The notes beneath the pieces were generated by a model. The model saw only the letters and a list, made by a program, of their open reading frames with translations, was not told the origin of the DNA and searched no databases. From Tubulanus polymorphus (taxonomy: Eukaryota > Nemertea > Palaeonemertea > Tubulaniformes > Tubulanidae): a DNA stretch of 64,000 bases. Positions 56,301 to 64,000 of the stretch are shown here, piece by piece (position 1 is the first letter of the stretch; every line of letters starts with the position of its first letter). Location: NCBI RefSeq assembly GCF_964204645.1, contig NC_134031.1, positions 2,897,001 to 2,961,000 of the forward strand. Direction: 5' to 3'. The translations under genes were made by a program, and so were the position numbers.

Positions 56301-58024
56301 AAAATGAAATTTATGTCATGAAATTTATTCAATGGCAACGTGAACGCCAATTTTCACAATTGTATTATTGTTATTTTGAAACGCTATAATTGATGACGTA
56401 GTGCACATCGACTCGCACAGTACTCCTTAAATAACGCATAATAATAATCAATTCGTAAAAACATTTTTTACGGTGTCGAAAATGATCAAGAGGCAAAGTC
56501 AATTACCGAGTTTAATTCTGAAAAGGATGAAACCCAGTGTTTTTGGGTTTAAACCCGTTTCGATTAAAAACAGAACAAACTAAAATTCGCTGTCACAGAT
56601 GTTTGCGGTCTTTGTTCTCCTGACCGGTAAAATGCCAGTAATCCCCGAAAATAATCCGCACCGAGTCGGAATTATTCATGTTCAATGCCGACTGGAAAGT
56701 ATACGGGCGTTTGCGATTAGAATGTCAATGATTATGACCTCATTTCGACTGTTTTTGCGACTCTGTTTTGTCAGTCGAACGGGCTGTCACTAATCCTTTA
56801 TCCTGTTTAAGTGCTCGATAACTTTGTCGCTAAAAGACCCAAAGAAAAAATAGAAATAATCACTTAATACCTCTTATATATATTATGTAATATATTATTG
56901 TAAATGGCAGGAACTCTTCATGATTTTCAATAATCAAATTTTTTAATTTCTTTCTATTCGTGTCTCAGTTTCGCAGAATCGAAAGTGGATTTTCGACAGA
57001 CCCGGAGTTCAGAGCTTATTCTGAAAATTATCTCGTATCGTTTTGAGGTTGCGAGCGTTTCGTCCATTATTCTTCAATTTTATTACAAATGCCACATTCT
57101 AAGAGCCCACTCCAATGATTGTAAATTTACCCAAAGCCGAGACCCAGCTCGGCAGGTGTACATAGTATTTTACCAGGGACTTGCGAGTCGTTAGTTCATT
57201 ATCATGAGAGTCATTATGACAGAGTCATTTGCATTATTCCATTCATTCTAATGAAAGCTTCAATATAGATTTTGAAATGGTCAAAATCCTGTATTTATAT
57301 CATATACAAAGGATATGGCGGCTCGTCTGAAAGCCACGTGGAGTGAGGGGGCCCCGGGGCTATCATCGTTTCCTTGTTGTTTATTAGGTTATTATCCAAT
57401 TGAAAGATTACGCGTTGACACTAATTGACGGTTTCATGCTGGCGATCATCCTGTTATTGAAAATCCGTGTAAACACCGCCATAGTTATATATCTATATAT
57501 ATATATATATATATTATTCGTCTGACATCTGCGCTACAAAAATGCAAATATCTCGTTAAAGTGCGTCACGAGCCGTGTTGTGTAGACGGATACTTAGCGA
57601 ATATGTGATAATTGCTTGTAATTGATTTAAATAAAGTCTTTGTCGATGGTAAATATTTGAAAGGATGTTGCGGCATTGAATCCGGCGTTGATATAATGCG
57701 GACTGTCGGTTCGATTTGTATTTGATTCTTCGTTCAGTCTGCAGATTTTCCCGCAGAACGCGCAAGTTTCAATTCTATTGACCACTTCCTTGCAAATATA
57801 TCCGATTGAAATTGCATCTGCATATTAAGTCGTCGACTAGCCGTTTACCGTTTGCTAGCGACACATACGACGAAACGTAGAACTAATTTCTTCAAACGCC
57901 TCGTAGATCTCTTGAAAAATCCGTATTTAAATGTTATTCATTGCCCGATGCTCGGAAAATGTATTCTGTGATTAAAGATAACGAATTTTGAGTGTAAACA
58001 TTTTTCTATCCGATATATTTTCAG
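56301..58024. other. Gene-poor stretch before the orphan exon
   Basis: AT-rich, with a short TA run at about 57490-57513. If the exon at 58025 is real, its upstream intron lies here. Confidence 0.4.
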
Positions 58025-58166
58025 ATTGGCCGCGAGAGATGAAAACGTAGCGATGAATTTCCAGTCGGATCGAGCGAAACGCTTTTGCGACGGCATCTTC
58101 AGATCGTTCCACGTGTCCGAGACGGACGTGAGCGCCGTGCTGCAGCGAATGAAAAGCTACGGCTGA
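58025..58166 (+). CDS. Orphan terminal coding exon of an unidentified gene
   Basis: A strong acceptor (ATATATTTTCAG) leads into a GC-rich open frame of 46 codons in AT-rich surroundings, ending TGA. Only one frame is open: LAARDENVAMNFQSDRAKRF then CDGIFRSFHVSETDVSAVLQ and RMKSYG. The composition is that of a folded helical C-terminus. It begins in phase 2, so an upstream exon must supply two bases. AATAAA follows at 58390-58395, consistent with a 3' UTR of about 220 bases. I do not recognise the protein. Upstream exons are probably far to the left across the gene-poor region. Confidence 0.6.
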
Positions 58167-58389
58167 CTTCACTGCGGTCCTGTTGTACGCGCGAATTGGG
58201 ACCGGATCCGGTTAGGAATTTGCCTGATGCTATTGAAACAATGTCGTCTCACGTTCTAGGTTTTCATGTTTTAAATGTTTCATTTAAGTCAATACGTACT
58301 TGGAATAATGAAGCTGGTGCCCGGGTGGTATGTTGAATATTTGAAAAATATGATGAGATGATTTGAGTGGAGAAACTTTTTATGTCAAA

Positions 58390-58395
58390 AATAAA
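58390..58395 (+). terminator. Candidate poly(A) signal after the orphan exon
   Basis: AATAAA 224 bases past the TGA. Another AATAAA lies near 58462. Confidence 0.45.
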
Positions 58396-58399
58396 CAAA

Positions 58400-61300
58400 C
58401 TCTGTTTATTGTAATAATATCTCATTGTAAAAAGTATGACGTAATCTTGATTTGATCTGAAATAAAGGAAAAGCAAACTAGGGCTAAAGTAAAGAGAATA
58501 TTTAAACCTACACAAAATTCGAATTTCTAAGGATATTTCAGATACATTTACAATCAATGAAATTCATGAACAACTGATTTGTAGATAATAGAATCATTTG
58601 TTTCGTTCAAAAGATGTTTTATTTTCTGCATATGGGTATAATATATTAATCGGTTTGTTTTGCGCAGAAAATAGAATACTATTATATCATGATGGTTTAG
58701 ATTTGTGTTTTGCGTCGATGCTACACATGTTATAGGCCTGTATTGAAATTGATGTAATTTGCTCGAATGTCGCAGTTGAGATTAATTAGGTCCGGATTCG
58801 GATTGGGCCATATCGTCAATGTCTACTGCTAAACATGCATACACGATTCTCGTGCCGGATCGTGTTGTGTTAACTGTGTGCGCTGCATGCTGTTGTATAT
58901 GCTGCAGCATATCGGGCTGACTCCGCCGGGACGCACCGTTCGTGTGTACGTTTCGAAGTTGTGTGAATCGTTTAATTCGATTACGCGGGCCATGATGTCA
59001 CCAGACTGACTGATCTGCGATTCATCTTTGCTTATCTAATTACGTATGTAATGAGTCCTCGGCAGTACGTGGTGTGCGTTGTGCGGTGTGCGTTACGTGT
59101 GCGCCTACACCGCGCCGAACCGAGGACTCGGAAAGATGATTTTGTGAAATTCCCTGATACCTCGTGTCCCGAAACTGCGCTTTCGTATTGACAGAAGTTT
59201 TCCGCATTCCTCCGCGCCAACCCTCACTTTAAGGAATGGCTTGAATATCTTAATTTAGGCTAAATCCACATTTTAGTCTGATGAACAAAGTTATTAACTT
59301 AATGATCGTTAAGACATGATAACCAATTTAAATAGAGAAATAGTAGAGGTACTTTCTGTAACTTTTTCTTTTATGTAATAGTGATGACTGGATTTCTGTA
59401 TTGTCTCTTTAGTAAAGAAATAAACTCACATCTATATAAGTAATATTTATGATTGCCTGGTGGTCTTTTGTCTTTCTATTCCTGTTCCTGTGGCCATAGC
59501 CGAACGCACACGAGAACAAGAAACACAGGTTTCGATAAGTCATGTTTCGTGTTTCGGAGCAACGCACACAATCACGAAACAATCGAAAAGCGTGTTTCTG
59601 TTTTTGTGTTTCGGGTTGGAGCGCCCGCTCTGTGGTTTAGCTAAATATCACGGGCGACCAGAAATTGCGTTCATAATGTACGAAAAAAGATACAGTGTAT
59701 CTCGTCGGGGAAAGAGTGTTCTATTTATGATATCCGATACACGCTACGCGTTTCGGCGACTGTGATATTTTATCAATCAATGCATATATTTCATAGATAG
59801 ATTAATTCTTTATTGACGAGAAATGTTTCTTTTTGATGGGCTTACTTTACGACTGAATGGCACAGAATGTGCAATATATACACATTTGCTTATTAGAAAA
59901 ATCATGGCGCCAAAACCAGCTCAACGTCTGAAACTACGGAGATATATCTTTCGATTTAGCACGGGAGGCGGGTATAGTGAACGCGCACGTATTCCGTTTG
60001 AAATTATTGGCAACGACATTAAAATTTCAACAAGCGCCGACAAGAAATAATAGATTTATCGGTAGTTAGCATGCACGAACTGGCGGTCCCCGGTGACAGT
60101 ATATAGTATGCTAAAGACAGTTAGTGAAATATTGATAATGTTCGGCTAGCTGTGTGTATCACACAAATCAATGTACTGATACAGTGTGATTTTAGCACTG
60201 GTTTCGCGATTAGCAAATTGCTTTCTATTTTATTACTTGTAAGTCAGTCACGCAGCCGGGACATGTTTCACCATAGTAAAATATGTACATGTATATGTAT
60301 ATACGTGCTCTCGATGCGATGAATCGAGAGTCCCTTCGGGCCCGACGCGTGGTTTCTTCGACGAATTCAAAAACCTTCCACACGCGAATATTATTTTATG
60401 ACCTGTAATGTCTACACTCGACGTGCCAGCTATACACGAAAAATATTTTAATTTTAGAATTTTTTTTTCCATTGTAGAATTGTTGCTATAAGTTCAGTTT
60501 TCGTTCTGAATAACCTTTCACTAAATGAAAAATACAATCTTTTCAAATGAGAAGCGGAATATCTTGAATAATTTCTTACGAAATTGTATGTATAATATAT
60601 GCGAAAGTTATTTTTGGGAATACTCTACTGTCGATAAGGCACTTAAATTAGCTGATGATCTGCCGCCTTTTTCTGAATGTCTGTGAGAGTTAAGGAGTTC
60701 GTCGTTTCAGACGCCTTCAGAGAGGACTGGGTCCCATGTGGGCCGCTAACCATTCACAGAAACAGGCGCTGCAGTCGTCGCCACGTTTCATCTGTAAATT
60801 AGTTGCGAAGGCAGCACGCGAATTCCAGCGCCCGCGAGAGCTGAATCTTGACAACAATGGACGACGATACAAATAAAATCTGACTCCGAGATTCCGCATG
60901 AAAATAATTGGCTTGATTTGATGGATGTGTTAATTCGGCGGTTTTGGACTAATCAAATCCGTTTGATGAATGAGACTTGGTTTAGTTTGGTACTCGGGGG
61001 AAAAATAATATACATGCCTGTTTTCGGAACGATTTGATATACTTTTTCACATCAACGAATTATACAAAATCTTCCTCGATAGTCGATACACACGCCGGGG
61101 ATATCGGATGCAGCAAATCTTGATGTACCGGTATATCGGGTTTATAAACAATTCAACCGGTTTATCGCACTATCATCGACATCATCGGGTCGCATGTTTA
61201 TCCGGATAAACAAAGCCGCGCATCGCCCGAAGCTCGTCCTCAATAATACATCAAAACGCGCGCAGTGCCCGGTTTCTGGCGGAACTCTGACGCGCTCGAT

Positions 61301-64000
61301 TGCGGCCCGATAAATTTCCTATAGAAAATAGCGCCGTAATTTGATACCGATACACCCGCACCGATCGGAAATCAATACGCCAGACGACACTGCGTATTCG
61401 TCTGCTGTTGAAATATTAACGGCCCGTTTGCGACGACGAACGCTTCCGTGATTGTGGTTTAAAATGGCCCTCTGTTTAACGGCTATTGTCGCGCACCATC
61501 GGCTTCGGTCTGAAATCGATAGTAACGTTATAGTTTTCTGGCCTATATTTCAAGGAGTGCACATTTTCTATTCATATATTCACTTTGCGGTGATCAGTTC
61601 GTGTCCAGTTGATTGATACGTACTTCGGAGATTTTACCTATAATTAAAGTTATGCATTTTCCAAAGCATTTCCTTCTAAGCCCTAAATCTTTAAAAGTCT
61701 ATTATATTCAATTTCGTCGGCACTTCTGATCAAAATTCAAACACGTCGCTTCAGTTACCTCCATTTCCGCGACTGTACACTAAAGAACGACCTTGACACG
61801 ACCGCGTTATGAAGTGTGGGTCCATTGCTACTTCAAATCTGAGCGATCGCCAACTTTATCTAAAATTCAATCTTATAGATCGTAATCGGTCAAGTTATTC
61901 GCGACGGTCTTAATCCGACTGATGTTTCCGAACAAATCCGAAACTATGACGGCATTCTACGGGGACGAGCGGGCTTTTGAACCTGACGCACCAGATGGGC
62001 GCGGCACACGAAATATCGGTGTAATTTACAATGTAATTACAGGCCTCTGAGATTCGAACCATTTTCGTTATTCTATTGACGAAAAGACTTTGATGCTCGG
62101 GAAAATATCCGTACAGCCTTCAGTCGGAAATTACAGGGCACCGTCGCTTGAAACCCTGTCGATGTCTTTCGCTGTTTCTGACTGTTACTAGAATTTCTAG
62201 GCTAAATCCGCAGTTAATTGGTTGGGATTTTAATTTGATAACGCGCCCAGTCTGTGTCGTGTAGAGCGTCGGAGTAATTCTGCAGGAGTTAAGAGAAATG
62301 TAAAGTCATCTTTTAGAACAACGAGAATAAGGTTCCCTTAACCTTCATTTAAAGCCTTAATGTCAGTGTAGCCTTCGAGTAATCACTTGTCAAATGATTA
62401 TTTCAAGGTGTGTGCCTAACTGCAATTTGTTAGGTTGATCCTTGGAATAATCCTTGGAGTCTTGGTCAAGATGATTACTTCAAGATGGTTAATCATAGAG
62501 CGTGCACTGCTAGTACGTACTAAGCACTTCTAGGACTGGATGAATCTCAACCATGACCAATCCCGGCCAGCGTATTGACGTTCCAGAAAATAGCCAGGCC
62601 GAATAACTTACTATAGGTGTGTACATAATTACTTTTGAGAAATGAAGAAAATATTATTTATCTGAGCGGGCTTCTCAGTTTTATCACCAGGTGGCGTCGT
62701 GAATATGTTTTCAATTAAACGAATCAATTCGCATCTCATTTCTTCGAATTAGTCACTTTTGTTGTTACGGTCCCGGAGAAGCAAGGAAAGGAAAAACAGC
62801 AAATTTCAAGAATTCTTTATATAAATTCTTTATTCTCTGATTATATACCTCCGCATGATTAAAACCTGTCATTCTAATCTTTCGCTTGAATCCAACCGTT
62901 GATTCTTGTTAAGCCCTTTCTACAATTCGTCGCCAAGTACCTGGAAATATAGGCTGAAGAGCTTAGTCATGTAGGAATCACAAGCTCGGATTAATACTGA
63001 CCACATCTTGGTAACCGAACAATAGACTTGCATTTTTTACGTCTTATTTCACACGGGCAACAAAAATCGGTGCAGTTATTTTCGGACGGTGGCATAATGC
63101 GAAATGATACTCGGGTTGTGAGTGGTCAGCGTGGTCATTGCGGTCACTCACTCTCTATTGAGCTCGGACAATGACACCTGCTAGCGGTCAGCGTCGCGAG
63201 ATACAAAAACGAAGTCAGGTTTTATTGTACACTGGCTAGCTGAGATTAAGATTTATTATGGTATTTGCTGTTGGTTTCTTTATTTCGTTTCCCAGGCACT
63301 AGCGACCGTTTATTTCGCAACCCAAAACGGTTGCCATGAGCTATTGATAGTTAAAAAAGTTTTGTTTGGTTCTTCAATATTTCCGATCTTAACTATTTTG
63401 GTTTAGATGTGATACATATGCTCGACATTATTGACTTGTAGATGTGAGAATGGCAAAATATTTCCATATTTTGTCTCATTTATTCGAAGCCTCCCTGTCG
63501 CTCTTCCTGGGAACGTCCTTACGACAGTAGTTGGTTGTTCCATAGACGTACATAATTTATACGTCCATGGTTGTTGCAAACGCATTCGTCTTTCACAGAT
63601 CGTAGTCTCCACCGTATGCTGATGAACAGAAGAACATTTCAAATGGGAATTCCTAATGATCTTTTTTAGGCAAATTCAGCTCGACTTTGTTTTCGCGACT
63701 ACTTCGAATGTTTCGAATCGACCCGAGCAAAAGTCAGTACATTCTTAAACACAGTACATTCTTAGTTATGCGTACTAATTGAAATTCTCGATGAATTCGA
63801 ATTTTTCGAATCGCCAGCACCTGGAAAAATCACTTAAACACAAAGGTGTCCGCTATTAACCTGTCTCGCTAGAGGTTTCGAATGATTTCACCTTCGTCGC
63901 GCGGGTCGACCTATTGTATCGGACTCGAGACCGTCTTTCACGAAATCTTCCCGTATTTGTACAACGTTACAAAAGACGAGCAGTAAAAAAACCCCGTCGA
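58400..64000. other. Gene-poor stretch to the end of the window
   Basis: No supported gene, tRNA or repeat array. At 60711-60876 a plus-strand frame of about 54 codons follows a CGTTTCAG acceptor and ends at AAATAA, but the antisense strand is equally open, so I do not call it. CpG-containing patches occur at about 61180-61500. The region may be intergenic regulatory DNA. Confidence 0.4.

Noticed and set aside
59453-59765. Overlapping 63- and 101-codon plus-strand frames
   Set aside because: Sequence is built from repeated CACACGA/GTTTCG-like words; no splice signals or recognisable domain.
60711-60876. 54-codon plus-strand frame after a TTTCAG acceptor
   Set aside because: The minus strand is equally open across the same GC-rich patch, and neither translation is convincing without transcript data.
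62030-62080. GATTCGAACC motif resembling a tRNA T-arm on the minus strand
   Set aside because: No anticodon or acceptor stem can be formed around it.

Overview
The window is from an intron-rich, DNA-methylating invertebrate, most likely a lophotrochozoan (mollusc, brachiopod, phoronid or annelid type). I infer this from a full-length DNMT1, the short-exon/medium-intron gene structures, a tandem array of intronless peptide-type GPCRs, and many short inverted-repeat (MITE-like) elements. I cannot fix the species. All gene models are read by eye from splice signals and reading frame.

Layout. (1) 1-10.2 kb: five intact class A GPCR genes and one GPCR pseudogene, all on the minus strand. Four (one of them dead) form a recent subgroup; the two nearer 7-10 kb are older relatives. 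All six share an almost unchanged coding block after TM3. A detached 5' fragment of a further copy lies at 10.85-10.95 kb. (2) 11.3-12.1 kb, plus: a three-exon gene for a small secreted ten-cysteine protein. (3) 12.6-25.7 kb, plus: complete 36-exon DNMT1 (1535 aa) with DMAP1-binding-like N-terminus, PIP box, RFTS, CXXC, two BAH domains, GK linker and methyltransferase; one intron is of the rare GC-AG class. (4) 26.8-27.9 kb, plus: four-exon TMEM98. (5) 28.8-37.6 kb, minus: a 20-exon gene for an armadillo-repeat protein with three fibronectin type III domains and a long basic, serine-rich tail; its first exon is unresolved. (6) 38.5-42.6 (or 43.0) kb, plus: RPAP2, divergent from gene 5 across about 0.9 kb. 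(7) 43-64 kb: gene-poor, with a pogo/Tigger-like element, a 91-bp mini inverted-repeat element with target duplication, an 18-bp minisatellite, two long (TA)n tracts, a reverse-oriented LINE-like 3' tail, and one convincing orphan terminal coding exon at 58.0-58.2 kb, which suggests that part of this desert is introns of an unidentified plus-strand gene.

The genes do not form one pathway. DNMT1, RPAP2 and TMEM98 are conserved housekeeping or regulatory genes; the GPCR array and the secreted protein are lineage-type genes. The main oddities are the homogenised GPCR block, the GPCR duplication debris, the ARM-FN3 architecture, several small unnamed inverted-repeat families and the orphan exon.
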